From assembly GCA_963748005.1 (NCBI GenBank), contig CAVVHH010000003.1, positions 310,001 through 374,000 of the forward strand: 64,000 nucleotides of DNA, in the 5' to 3' direction. Position numbers and translations under genes: made by a program. Numbering within the stretch: position 1 is the stretch's first letter; each line of letters begins with the position of its first letter. Of the stretch, positions 7,853 to 17,178 are shown one piece after another. Source of the stretch: CAILZL01 sp963748005. GTDB lineage: Bacteria; Pseudomonadota; Gammaproteobacteria; Steroidobacterales; Steroidobacteraceae. Below the pieces are notes generated by a model. That model saw only the letters and a program-made list of their open reading frames with translations, searched no databases and was not told where the DNA came from.

Positions 7853-10800
7853 TCATTTCTGTCGGACTTTGGCAATGGCAGCTGCAGCGATGGCAGCCGG
7901 AGCACGGGTGATGCCATCCAGCAAATCCTCGGCGGCCTTGAAGCGTGCTTCGGCATTTTCCAGACTCAGCGTGAACCGCACCTTCTGCGGCCCGTCGAAT
8001 TTGTGGGTGCGGCCATTGCGCTGGATGAACAGGATCAGATTGGTCGGGTCGATACTGGCATCCTTGTCGAACACGGCGTATCCACCATTGGCATGCACAT
8101 CGAGCTTGCGGATACCGATAACTTTGGCGCGCAGCTTCAGTTCGGCAATGCGGAACAGATTCTTGCTGGGTTCGGTCAGCAAGCCAAAGCGATCGATCAT
8201 TTCCACCTGTAATTCACGCAGTGCATCGACGGACTCGGCGGCAGCAATGCGCTTGTACAGCACCAGGCGCATGTGCACGTCCGGCATGTAGTCTTCGGGC
8301 AGCAACGCCGGCACCCGCAGATCGACTTCCGGACCGCGATACAGCGGTTCATCCAGCTGAGGGATCTTGCCTTGCTTCAGGGCTTCGACGGCGCGCTCGA
8401 GCATTTCCATGTACAGCGCAAAGCCGATTTCCTGAATTTGACCGCTCTGCTCATCGCCCAGCAGTTCGCCCGCGCCGCGGATTTCCAGATCATGCGTGGC
8501 CAGCGTAAAGCCCGCGCCCAGATCTTCCAGCGACTCGATGGCCTCCAGTCGCTTGATCGCATCTGGCGTCATGTTGGCCTTGGGCGGCGTCAGCAGGTAG
8601 GCATAGGCCTGATGGTGTGAACGGCCGACACGACCACGCATCTGGTGCAACTGCGCCAGACCAAACTTGTCGGCGCGATCAATGATGATGGTGTTGGCGG
8701 TGGGTACGTCGATGCCGCTTTCCACGATGGTGGTGCACACAAACAGGTTGCAGCGCTGATGGCTGAAGTCCAGCATCACCTGTTCCAGCTCGCGTTCACG
8801 CATCTGGCCATGACCGATGGCGATGTTGGCTTCAGGCACCAGCTCGCCCAGCGTGCGTGCGGTTTTGTCGATGGTCTCGACGCTGTTGTGCACATAGTAA
8901 ATCTGACCGCCACGACGAATCTCGCGCAGGCAGGCTTCGCGTATCGCTGCACCGTCGAATGGCGTGACGAAGGTCTTGATGGCAAGACGGCTGGTGGGCG
9001 GTGTGGTAATCAGTGACAGATCGCGCAGACCGCCCATGGCCATGTTCAGCGTACGTGGAATCGGTGTGGCGGTGAGGGTGAGTACATCCACTTCGGCGCG
9101 CAGTTGCTTGAGTTTTTCCTTGTCCTTGACGCCGAAGCGATGCTCTTCGTCGATAATGATCAGGCCGAGATTCTTGAAACGTACCGAGTTCTGCAGCAGC
9201 CGATGTGTGCCTACCACGATATCAACGCTGCCGGCTTCCAGACCTTTCAGCGCTTCATTCACCTGGGAAGTGGTACGAAAGCGCGACATGGTTTCGACCT
9301 TCACCGGCCAGTCGGCAAAGCGGTCGGCAAAGTTCTGGTAATGCTGTTGCGCCAGCAGGGTGGTGGGCACCAGCACCACCACCTGCTTGCCAGCCTGCAC
9401 GGCCACAAACGCGGCGCGCAACGCCACTTCGGTCTTGCCGAAGCCCACATCGCCGCATACCACGCGGTCCATGGGCTTGCCGCTGGCCATGTCGCTGATG
9501 ACGGCGTTGATGGCCTGTAACTGATCCGGCGTTTCTTCGAAGCGGAAGCCATCGGCAAACGCGCGTATATCGGCATCCGTAGCTTGCAGCGACGTGCCCT
9601 GACGTGCAGCACGACGCGCATACAGATCCAGCAATTCAACCGCCGTGTCGCGCACTTTTTGCGCTGCTTTCTTTTTGGCTTTGGCCCATGCATCCGTGCC
9701 CAGTTTGTGCAGCGGCGCGTTGTCACCGGCCGAGCCGGTGTAGCGACTGACCATGTCCAGCGATTGCACCGGTACATAGATCTTGTCGCCGTCGGCGTAT
9801 TCCAGCACCAGGAATTCGCAGGCCAGCCCACCGACATCCAGAGTTTGCAGACCGAGATACCGGCCCACGCCATACTCGTCATGCACCACGGGCGAACCTG
9901 GTGTCAGATCGGAGAGATCGCGGATGATCTTTTCCGGATCGCGGTCGGCACGGCGGCGACGGCGTTCCTGTTTGGCGCGCTCACCGAACAGTTGTTCTTC
10001 GGCGAGCACCGTGATGGGCGGATCTTTCAGTTGCAAGCCGCGGGCAATCGGCGAAACCGTAATCGCCAGCGGTACTTCACTGCGCATGAACACTTGCCAG
10101 TCATCCATGCTGGGCGCATTGAGCTGATGCTTGCGCAGGATGTCCAGCAGCATTTCGCGACGACCGGTGGATTCCGCGGCAATCAGCGTGCGACCTTCAT
10201 AATTGCGCAAGTGATCCAGCAGCGCGCGCGCTGGTTCCGGTGCACGCGCATCCAGTTTCACCGGCGGCGGTGTGGTGCTGCCGAAGTTCTGCCAGCTGAT
10301 GTGCTGGCGATTCGGGTCGAGTTCATTCACCGACAGTTCGATTTGCCGATGCGTATTCAGGCGCGTCAGGAAATCTGCCGGCGGCAGAAACAATTCAGCG
10401 GGCGTGAGGATGGGACGTTCGGTGTCATGGGCGCGCTGCTCGTGGCGCTGCACGATGTTGCCCCAGCTTTCTTCCAGCAGTCCGTTGAAGTCATCGGTGT
10501 AAGCAACGGCCGATGCAGCCGGCAGATAGGTGAATACATCGGCCAGCTGTTCAAAGAACAGCGGCAGGTAGTATTCAACTCCGGCCGGAGCGCCACCTTC
10601 GGTGACATCCTTGTACATGGCCATGCGGGTCAGGTCGCCTTCAAAACGGGTGCGGAAGCGCCGCTTGTAAAACTGTACGCCTTCAGCGCTGAGCGGAAAT
10701 TCACGCGCCGGCAGCAGCTTGATGCGGTTGACCTTGTCGAGTGTGCGCTGGGTATCCACGTCAAAGCTGCGCAGGGTTTCCACTTCATCATCGAACAGAT

Positions 10801-11485
10801 CAATGCGATAGGGAACGGAGCTGCCCATGGGGAACAGATCCAGCAGCGAACCCCGGATGGCAAACTCGCCCGGCGCCATCACCTGCGAAGCATGTGCGTA
10901 ACCGGCTGCTGCCAGTTTCAGCCGGAATGTCTTCAGATCCAGCTGGCCGCCCACGGCAATATCGAAGGCATGCGCGTCGATGTAGCTGCGTGGCGCCAGG
11001 CGTTGCAGCACGGTATCCACATCCACGAGGATCACACCCTGTTGCAGGTGCGGCAGGCGCGACAAGGTGCTCAGGCGCTGCGAAATGATGTCTGGATGGG
11101 GTGCGAACAGGTCGTAGGGCAGGGTTTCCCAGCCGGGAATGCTGAGCAGTTCGAGGGTCTTGGGTAGAAACACCCGCAGTTCATCTTCCAGCCGGCTGAG
11201 TTCGCGGGCATTGGCGGCGATCACCAGCAGCGGCGCATCCAGCAACTGTGCCGCCTCGGCCAGCTTCAGCGCCATGGCCGAGCCATACAGCTGGCCCCAG
11301 CGCACACGGGGCTTGTCAGCAGCAGGGATCAAAAACTTCTTGCTCAAGATATTTCCGGGGTTCTCGTCAAAAAACGCCAATAGCCCGGCCTCAAGTCGGG
11401 CGACTTGCCGGGTGATTGGGGGCGCAAGGGTAGCAGGCCAGGCCGGCGGGTTGAAGCCACTGGCTGTGTGTGACCTGTTCGGCAA
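7853..11485 (-). CDS. mfd: Transcription-repair coupling factor Mfd
   Basis: A DNA translocase that removes RNA polymerase stalled at lesions and recruits UvrA. Visible parts in order: UvrB-like module (WETLPYD, DIISQRLSTL), RNA-polymerase interaction domain (PVVHDEYGVGRY), the superfamily-2 helicase with Walker A GDVGFGKTEVALR, DEEHRFG box and TATPIPRTLNM, the translocation motif (GRVGRSHHQAYAYLL), and the C-terminal TRCF domain. At 1210 residues it is about 60 longer than E. coli Mfd. The first 46 residues have no recognisable counterpart, and a TTG at 11347 (LSKKFLIP) with GGAAA upstream is a credible alternative start giving 1164 residues. Confidence 0.97.
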   Translation of the reverse strand: MPNRSHTASGFNPPAWPATLAPPITRQVARLEAGLLAFFDENPGNILSKKFLIPAADKPRVRWGQLYGSAMALKLAEAAQLLDAPLLVIAANARELSRLEDELRVFLPKTLELLSIPGWETLPYDLFAPHPDIISQRLSTLSRLPHLQQGVILVDVDTVLQRLAPRSYIDAHAFDIAVGGQLDLKTFRLKLAAAGYAHASQVMAPGEFAIRGSLLDLFPMGSSVPYRIDLFDDEVETLRSFDVDTQRTLDKVNRIKLLPAREFPLSAEGVQFYKRRFRTRFEGDLTRMAMYKDVTEGGAPAGVEYYLPLFFEQLADVFTYLPAASAVAYTDDFNGLLEESWGNIVQRHEQRAHDTERPILTPAELFLPPADFLTRLNTHRQIELSVNELDPNRQHISWQNFGSTTPPPVKLDARAPEPARALLDHLRNYEGRTLIAAESTGRREMLLDILRKHQLNAPSMDDWQVFMRSEVPLAITVSPIARGLQLKDPPITVLAEEQLFGERAKQERRRRRADRDPEKIIRDLSDLTPGSPVVHDEYGVGRYLGLQTLDVGGLACEFLVLEYADGDKIYVPVQSLDMVSRYTGSAGDNAPLHKLGTDAWAKAKKKAAQKVRDTAVELLDLYARRAARQGTSLQATDADIRAFADGFRFEETPDQLQAINAVISDMASGKPMDRVVCGDVGFGKTEVALRAAFVAVQAGKQVVVLVPTTLLAQQHYQNFADRFADWPVKVETMSRFRTTSQVNEALKGLEAGSVDIVVGTHRLLQNSVRFKNLGLIIIDEEHRFGVKDKEKLKQLRAEVDVLTLTATPIPRTLNMAMGGLRDLSLITTPPTSRLAIKTFVTPFDGAAIREACLREIRRGGQIYYVHNSVETIDKTARTLGELVPEANIAIGHGQMRERELEQVMLDFSHQRCNLFVCTTIVESGIDVPTANTIIIDRADKFGLAQLHQMRGRVGRSHHQAYAYLLTPPKANMTPDAIKRLEAIESLEDLGAGFTLATHDLEIRGAGELLGDEQSGQIQEIGFALYMEMLERAVEALKQGKIPQLDEPLYRGPEVDLRVPALLPEDYMPDVHMRLVLYKRIAAAESVDALRELQVEMIDRFGLLTEPSKNLFRIAELKLRAKVIGIRKLDVHANGGYAVFDKDASIDPTNLILFIQRNGRTHKFDGPQKVRFTLSLENAEARFKAAEDLLDGITRAPAAIAAAAIAKVRQK

Positions 11486-11594
11486 TCAGGCCCTTCAGCA
11501 ATCAAGGGATTGACCGATAACCCGGCAATACCTACGGCATCCAGCCTATTCGACATTCAGCCCAGGGGAGGGCGTCAACACGGGATCCTGATTT

Positions 11595-13121
11595 ATGCAG
11601 ACCTCGGTATCGACGGCGCTAATACACGATTCGGTCAACGGCCTGTTGTGGCGCAAGCGCATCGACTTTGCCATGACTATTTGCGTTGCCGCCTATGCGT
11701 TGTTCGCGCTGGCACTGGGGGTGGCGTACAACCAGCTTGGGCTGACCCTGTTGCTGGTGGTGCCACTACTGATAATGGGCGTCGCGGCGTATCTGTTTGC
11801 TGCCGGCGAACGCATCAATCGCCTGATTTATCCCGCGCTGCTGATGGCCCTGGTGGCTGTGCACATTCAGGTGGGCATGGGGCGCATCGAGTATCACTTC
11901 GGCGTGTTTCTGACGCTGGGAATCCTGATGGCATATCGTCATTGGCAGCCGCTGGTGGTGGGCGCCGCGATGATTGCTTTGCACCACCTGTTGTTCAACT
12001 GGATGCAAGCGTCCGGGCTTTCGGTCTACTGCCTGGCACAACCGGATTTCGGCACCGTGTTGCTGCATGCCGGTTATGTGATTGCCCAGGCTGGCGTCGA
12101 AATCAAATTGGCAATGGATATGCGCAAGGCGGTCAAGGAAACCGATGAACTGTGCGATATGGTGGCCGGCCTGAACGTCAACGATCGCATCAGTCTGGCC
12201 GTGAACGAGTCCCCGGCCGCTACCGAAGCCGGCCAGGTGTTGCGCAATTCGCTTAACCAGCTTGGCAGGGCGATGGGTGAGGCGCAGAGCGCTGTTAATT
12301 CGATTGCAGGAACCTCGGCGCAGATTGCCTCTGGTGCCACTGAATTGAATGCCAGCACTGATCAGTCGGCGCATAGCGTGCAGCAGTCAGTCAGCCTGCT
12401 GGCGCAACTCAACAAGTCAGTTGATCAGAGTACGACCTCGGCCAAGCAGGCTTACGAACTCGCCGCAGCGGCTTCCACTGTTGCGGAGCGAGGCGGGAAG
12501 GTCGTGGACGACATGGTCTCAACCATGACCGAGATCAACACCAGTTCCAAGAAGATAGGTGAAATCATCGGTGTGATTGACAGCATTGCCTTCCAGACCA
12601 ACATGCTGGCGCTGAATGCGGCCGTTGAGGCAGCGCGTGCCGGTGAACATGGCAAGGGCTTTGCGGTGGTGGCCGATGAAGTGGGCAATCTGGCCCAGCG
12701 CAGTGCGCAGTCCGCACGCGAGATCAAGACGTTGATCGGCGCATCCGTCGAGCGCATGGATCAGGGCATGACGCTGGCAGAATCTGCCGGCGCCGCCATG
12801 CACGAAGTGATGGGCGCTGTGAAACGCGTTGACGACATGATTCGCCAGATGGAACTGAATTCGCGCGCTCAGCAACAGGATATCGGCCAGATCAATTCAG
12901 CCATCAAACAACTGGATGCCGTGGCGCGCAAGAATCTGCAGCTTGCCGCCGGTTCGGCCGCTGCGTCTGAAGCCTTGCGACAGCAGACGCATGGCCTGAC
13001 TGAGGCGCTGACCTGCTTCATTCTGGATGGCGCCGAGAGGGCCGGGTACAGTGGCAGTGTCTCGGATGGCGCGCAGCACGAAACCGATGAGACTGGTGGC
13101 TGGATGCGCCGGGCTGGCTAG
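11595..13121 (+). CDS. Methyl-accepting chemotaxis protein with membrane-embedded N-terminus
   Basis: A chemoreceptor-type signal transducer. Residues 20-170 are hydrophobic with about six predicted membrane helices and no sizeable periplasmic ligand domain, so it probably senses a membrane or cytoplasmic cue. The rest is the cytoplasmic coiled-coil signalling domain, with the highly conserved hairpin tip (DSIAFQTNMLALNAAVEAARAGE) near residues 329-351 and VADEVGNLAQRS after it. There is no C-terminal CheR-docking pentapeptide and no HAMP domain is obvious. No che genes are in the window. Divergent from mfd with 109 bases between the annotated starts. Confidence 0.92.
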   Translation: MQTSVSTALIHDSVNGLLWRKRIDFAMTICVAAYALFALALGVAYNQLGLTLLLVVPLLIMGVAAYLFAAGERINRLIYPALLMALVAVHIQVGMGRIEYHFGVFLTLGILMAYRHWQPLVVGAAMIALHHLLFNWMQASGLSVYCLAQPDFGTVLLHAGYVIAQAGVEIKLAMDMRKAVKETDELCDMVAGLNVNDRISLAVNESPAATEAGQVLRNSLNQLGRAMGEAQSAVNSIAGTSAQIASGATELNASTDQSAHSVQQSVSLLAQLNKSVDQSTTSAKQAYELAAAASTVAERGGKVVDDMVSTMTEINTSSKKIGEIIGVIDSIAFQTNMLALNAAVEAARAGEHGKGFAVVADEVGNLAQRSAQSAREIKTLIGASVERMDQGMTLAESAGAAMHEVMGAVKRVDDMIRQMELNSRAQQQDIGQINSAIKQLDAVARKNLQLAAGSAAASEALRQQTHGLTEALTCFILDGAERAGYSGSVSDGAQHETDETGGWMRRAG

Positions 13122-13150
13122 GCATCGCCGCTGCAAGCCGCGAATATCCT

Positions 13151-13203
13151 GTCTGCATAACGAAACAGGCCGACTCAATGTCGGCCTGTTTCGTTATGCA
13201 GAC
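13151..13203. terminator. Perfect 24-bp inverted repeat between convergent genes
   Basis: Bases 13151-13174 are exactly complementary to 13180-13203, around a 5-base loop. The inner part (GGCCGAC/GTCGGCC flanked by AAACA/TGTTT) is terminator-like on both strands, although the U-run is short. It separates the chemoreceptor gene (plus) from the BamE-like gene (minus), so a bidirectional terminator is the likely role. The outer arms are longer than a terminator needs. Confidence 0.75.
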
Positions 13204-13220
13204 TGATTCGGACGGCCGCT

Positions 13221-13532
13221 TCAGCGCAGCACGCTGTGAATCACATGCTGATATTCGAAGAACACGCTGAAGCCAGGATAGTCCCAGCGAGTAATGGGCG
13301 GATTGCCAACGGCGGCGTGGCGTTCGGTGGGTGCGCCGAACTGGGCTTCGACTTTGCTCATGGTAATGCCACGGGCAGGGGGATTGACCGGCGCGGGAGC
13401 CGGGGCAGTGGTATCAGCGGCAGCCCCGCTGGGCAGGGTCACTTCCTGGGACCACGCGCTGCCGGCAAAACCGGGCGCAACCATAGCGATGGCAAGCAAC
13501 GACAGGCGGGTGTTCGTAATAGCAGGGCGCAT
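13221..13532 (-). CDS. Small exported protein with BamE/SmpA-like C-terminal motif
   Basis: A 103-residue protein. MRPAITNT at 13532 with AGGAGA upstream is the chosen start; the frame extends 37 codons further but without a signal peptide. Residues 1-28 form a Sec signal ending in SAWSQ. After a Pro/Ala-rich linker, residues 55-103 read GITMSKVEAQFGAP and RWDYPGFSVFFEY, the pattern of the short BamE/SmpA-like hypothetical proteins in gammaproteobacteria. There is no lipobox, so it is probably soluble periplasmic. Function unknown. Confidence 0.75.
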   Translation of the reverse strand: MRPAITNTRLSLLAIAMVAPGFAGSAWSQEVTLPSGAAADTTAPAPAPVNPPARGITMSKVEAQFGAPTERHAAVGNPPITRWDYPGFSVFFEYQHVIHSVLR

Positions 13533-13650
13533 GGCAGGTCTCCTGACAGAATCCGGTCGAACTATAGCACCGGTATTTTGTAGCACTGAGGTATAAACGT
13601 GCATTTGTATGACCGGCATCACTAAAATCGCGGTCTTATGCAAATGGAGT

Positions 13651-13919
13651 TAGGGTCTGCTAACCATTGGCGCATCGCTGCGTTGGAGTCCCAGAAAGCG
13701 CCAGGCTAGGCGCGAGGAGTGAGGTTTGGCAGTTCCAAATAAACGACGAACAACACCGCATGGCGCTTTCTGGGGCCCAACCCGAAGGGACGGGGCCAGA
13801 AAGGCCCAGGACTTTGTTGCACCTCGCTTGAGTACGTTAGGTACACAGCGCTCGGTGCGTCGCGTCCTGGGCCTTTCTGACCGCCGTCGCAGCGATGCGC
13901 CAATGGTTAGCAGACCCTA
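13651..13919. mobile_element. MITE-like element with 32-bp terminal inverted repeats
   Basis: Bases 13651-13682 are the exact reverse complement of 13888-13919. Inside are two smaller inverted repeats: 13691-13703 with 13761-13773 (13 bp, exact) and 13794-13812 with 13864-13882 (19 bp, one mismatch). The element is therefore two hairpins inside a long-range stem. It is 269 bp, has no open frame that looks coding, and each end begins with TA, which fits a TA target duplication of the IS630/Tc1 type (inference). It fills most of the 400-bp gap between the BamE-like gene and lolC and ends 13 bases before the lolC ATG. Confidence 0.75.
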
Positions 13920-13932
13920 CATCGGGCGCTGA

Positions 13933-15180
13933 ATGTTTTACCCCCTGCCTCTTTACATCGGTCTGCGCTATGTGCGCACCCGCCGGCGCGGCTTCTTCGT
14001 CTCCTTCATCAGCTGGGTGTCGATGCTGGGCGTGTGCGTGGGGGTGGCGGCGCTGATTGTCATCCTGTCGGTGATGAATGGCTTTGAGGCTGAGCTGCGC
14101 GATCGGCTGCTGAATCTGTCCTCGCATGCCACTTTGTCGGGGTCTGCTGCGCAATTGCGTGATTGGCAACAGCTCAGCGAACGCGCGCGACAGGTGCCGG
14201 GTGTGGTTGGTGTGGCGCCCTATCTTGAGCTGCAAGGCATGGTCGGACGAAGTGGCTCGTTGGTCGGCGCCAGGGTGCGTGGTGTGTTGCCGGATCAGGA
14301 GCCGCAGGTTTCGGATGTCGATTCACACATGGTGTCCGGAAAGTTGGGTGTGCTCGAACCCGGCAGGCAGCTGATGCTGCTGGGCGCCGGTCTGGCCTGG
14401 CAGCTGCAGGCGCAGATCGGTGACCAGATCACTGTCCTGATACCGGAAACCGTACCGGGCACCACAGAACTGCGGCCGCGCCTGCAGAGTTTTACCGTGA
14501 GCGGCATTTTTGAATTCGGCGCGCAGGAGCAGGACAACGCGCTGGTGCTGATTCACATGGCGGATGCGGCGGCGCTGGCCGGCACGGAGGGAGCACCCAA
14601 TGGCTTGCGGCTGAAGTTCAACGATATTTTTGCGGCACCGGAGGGCGTCAAGCAGGTGAACCAAATGCTGGGCGGTAGCCTGACCAGTACCGACTGGACG
14701 CAGGAGAACGCCAGTTATTTTCGTGCGGTGAAAATCGAGAAGACCATGATGGGGGTGATGCTGATGCTGATCGTGGCCATCGCGGCATTCAATATCGTTG
14801 CGGCACTGGTGATGGTGGTCAATGAAAAACGCACGGATATAGCCATCCTGCGCACGGTGGGTCTGTCACCACGACAGGTGATTGCAGTGTTCATTACCCA
14901 GGGCTTGCTGATTGGCTGGGTGGGCATTCTCGCGGGCCTGGTGCTGGGTCTGTTGCTGGCAGTCAATGTCAGCAGCATCGTGCCGTGGATAGAAAACAGC
15001 TTTGGCGTGCATTTCTTCGATCCGACGCTGTACTACATCACGCAGATCCCCTCGGAAGTGCACGGTATGCAAGTGCTCTGGGTGGCGCTGATTGCGCTGG
15101 CGCTCACCGCACTGGCCACCATTTACCCGGCGCGACGCGGTGCGGGTGTCGAACCCGCTGAAGCGCTGCGTTACGAATGA
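13933..15180 (+). CDS. lolC: Lipoprotein-releasing ABC transporter permease LolC
   Basis: Inner-membrane subunit of the LolCDE machine that extracts outer-membrane lipoproteins and hands them to LolA. The 415-residue protein has the family layout: one N-terminal membrane helix (about 22-48, ending VMNGFE), a periplasmic MacB-like domain (50-260), then three C-terminal helices (270-300, 315-345, 375-400) and the closing TIYPARRGAGVEPAEALRYE. The ATG at 13933 lies just beyond the MITE-like element and lacks a strong Shine-Dalgarno sequence. Its TGA overlaps the next ATG as ATGA. Confidence 0.93.
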   Translation: MFYPLPLYIGLRYVRTRRRGFFVSFISWVSMLGVCVGVAALIVILSVMNGFEAELRDRLLNLSSHATLSGSAAQLRDWQQLSERARQVPGVVGVAPYLELQGMVGRSGSLVGARVRGVLPDQEPQVSDVDSHMVSGKLGVLEPGRQLMLLGAGLAWQLQAQIGDQITVLIPETVPGTTELRPRLQSFTVSGIFEFGAQEQDNALVLIHMADAAALAGTEGAPNGLRLKFNDIFAAPEGVKQVNQMLGGSLTSTDWTQENASYFRAVKIEKTMMGVMLMLIVAIAAFNIVAALVMVVNEKRTDIAILRTVGLSPRQVIAVFITQGLLIGWVGILAGLVLGLLLAVNVSSIVPWIENSFGVHFFDPTLYYITQIPSEVHGMQVLWVALIALALTALATIYPARRGAGVEPAEALRYE

Positions 15181-16457
15181 TGACCCTGCAACGCTACTTC
15201 GAATGGCTGATCGGTGTGCGCTACCTGCGCTCCAAAGGCATGGCCGGCGCCGGCAATCGTTTCCTGTCGGTGATCTCCACCATTTCACTGGCAGGTGTGG
15301 CGCTGGGCGTGACCGTCTTGCTGGTAGTGCTGTCGGTGATGAATGGTTTTGAACGCGAGTTGCGCGAACGCATCCTGAGTGTCACGGCGCATGCCACCAT
15401 CAGTGGCTTCGGTGCGCCGTTATCAGACTGGCAGGGCGTGCGCGCGCGGGCGAGCAGCCAGCCCGGCGTGCTCGGCACGGCGCCCTATATCGAACAGCAG
15501 GCATTGTTACTGACTGCTGGCAGCAACGGTGATGCCAACAGCGGCGTGGTAATGCGCGGCGTGTTGCCAGAGGAAGAACACCAGGTTGCCAACGTTGACC
15601 AGCATATGCAGGCCGGTGAACTGACAGCTCTGCGGGCGGGCGAATACGGCATTGTACTGGGCAACGAGCTGGCCAAGGCACTGCATGTGCAGCCAGGTGA
15701 TCGCGTCACGGCCGTCACCGCGCAGGGCACGGTCACCATGGCGGGGGTGATTCCGCGCAGCAAGCGCTTTACCGTGGTTGGCATTTTTGCGGTGGGTATG
15801 TACGAATATGATCGCAACTATGCCTACCTGCATCTGCAGGATGCGGCGCGTCTGTATCGCATGGGCGATAACGTGACCGGTCTTCAGCTCAAACTCGATG
15901 ACATGTTCCGCGCCCAGCAGATCGCCGCCGGCATTGCCCGTGAGCTGGGCGGGTCCTACTACGTTGATGACTGGACGCGCAAACACGTGGCCATCTTCCG
16001 CAACATTGCACTGACCAAGTCCATGATGTTTCTGATCCTGCTGCTGGTGGTGGCGGTGGCTGCGTTCAACGTGATTGCCACGCTGGTCATGGTGGTGAAA
16101 GACAAACAGTCGGACATCGCCATCCTGCGCACACTGGGCGCCACGCCGCGCCAGATCATGAAAGTGTTCATCGTGCAGGGCACGCTGATCGGCCTGATCG
16201 GCGTGTCTTGTGGAATTGTTCTGGGGACGCTGCTGTCGTGGAATCTGGAGCGCCTGATTCATGGTCTTGAGACACTGCTGGGTACGCGCTTCATGGACGC
16301 CAGGCTGTATCTCATGAGCGATCTGCCGGCGATGGTGCAATGGCTGGACGTGTTGCAGGTTGCCGGCGTGGCATTTGCCATGTGCTGTCTGGCAACCATT
16401 TATCCTGCGTGGCGCGCTGCTCGGACGGAACCGGCGCGGGCATTAAGGCATGAATAA
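15177..16457 (+). CDS. lolE: Lipoprotein-releasing ABC transporter permease LolE
   Basis: Second permease of the lipoprotein exporter, a diverged paralogue of the preceding gene. It has the same four-helix plan and the shared signatures VLSVMNGFERELRERIL near the first helix and a C-terminal TIYPAWRAARTEPARALRHE. Length 426 matches LolE. It starts inside the lolC stop (ATGA), and lolD follows after 13 bases. Assignment as E rather than C is by position and by the pairing with an upstream LolC; distinguishing the two by sequence alone would need an alignment. Confidence 0.9.
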   Translation: MMTLQRYFEWLIGVRYLRSKGMAGAGNRFLSVISTISLAGVALGVTVLLVVLSVMNGFERELRERILSVTAHATISGFGAPLSDWQGVRARASSQPGVLGTAPYIEQQALLLTAGSNGDANSGVVMRGVLPEEEHQVANVDQHMQAGELTALRAGEYGIVLGNELAKALHVQPGDRVTAVTAQGTVTMAGVIPRSKRFTVVGIFAVGMYEYDRNYAYLHLQDAARLYRMGDNVTGLQLKLDDMFRAQQIAAGIARELGGSYYVDDWTRKHVAIFRNIALTKSMMFLILLLVVAVAAFNVIATLVMVVKDKQSDIAILRTLGATPRQIMKVFIVQGTLIGLIGVSCGIVLGTLLSWNLERLIHGLETLLGTRFMDARLYLMSDLPAMVQWLDVLQVAGVAFAMCCLATIYPAWRAARTEPARALRHE

Positions 16458-16470
16458 TGTGTGATACAAG

Positions 16471-17178
16471 ATGAATGATACAGGCGGAGCAAACGTGACG
16501 AACGATTCATCGGCGGTGCTGGCCTGCGCAGGATTGAGCAAGCGCTTCATCGAAGGCGACACCAGTCTCACGGTGTTGAATGATGTTACCTTGACGATCC
16601 ATGCCGGTGAGCGGGTTGCCATCGTCGGTGCATCAGGTTCCGGCAAGACTACTTTGTTGCAGTTGCTGGGGGGGCTGGACGCGCCTACTGCGGGCACGGT
16701 CAGAATCGCCGGTGAAGACGTCATGCAACTGTCGGAAGCAGCACGCGGCGAGCTGCGCAATCGTGCGTTGGGGTTCGTGTACCAGTTTCATCATCTGCTG
16801 CCGGAGTTCAGTGCACTGGAGAATGTGGCCATGCCCTTGTTGATACGGCGCACGCCGATTGCCCAGGCGAAAGCGCAGGCTCAGGAGCTATTGGAGCGTG
16901 TGGGTCTGGGTGCGCGGCTATCACATCGTCCGGGACAGCTTTCCGGCGGCGAACGCCAGCGCGCTGCGATTGCCCGCGCGCTGGTCACCAGGCCCAGGGT
17001 GGTCCTGGCCGATGAACCCACAGGCAATCTCGATGGCGCCAATGCGCGTCAGGTATTCGAGCTGATGCTGGAACTCAATCGCGAACTGGACACCGCGCTG
17101 GTGATTGTCACCCATGCCCCGGACCTCGCGGCGCGTATGCAGCGTGTGTTGACGCTGACGGAAGGGCATCTCACGTAG
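16471..17178 (+). CDS. lolD: Lipoprotein-releasing ABC transporter ATPase LolD
   Basis: Cytoplasmic ATPase that drives LolCE. It shows Walker A GASGSGKTT, Q-loop VYQFHHLLPEFSALENVAMPL (typical of LolD), signature LSGGERQR, Walker B VVLADEPTGNLD and the switch His in VTHAPD. It is 235 residues from the ATG at 16471; a GTG at 16495 (MTNDSS) is an alternative. The TAG stop is part of a palindromic repeat (17175-17199). Gene order here is C-E-D rather than the C-D-E of E. coli. Confidence 0.95.
   Translation: MNDTGGANVTNDSSAVLACAGLSKRFIEGDTSLTVLNDVTLTIHAGERVAIVGASGSGKTTLLQLLGGLDAPTAGTVRIAGEDVMQLSEAARGELRNRALGFVYQFHHLLPEFSALENVAMPLLIRRTPIAQAKAQAQELLERVGLGARLSHRPGQLSGGERQRAAIARALVTRPRVVLADEPTGNLDGANARQVFELMLELNRELDTALVIVTHAPDLAARMQRVLTLTEGHLT

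Noticed and set aside
9584..11167. 527-codon open frame on the plus strand opposite mfd
   Set aside because: It lies wholly within the well-supported mfd gene, shows no family motif, and is rich in His/Gln/Arg as expected of an antisense shadow.
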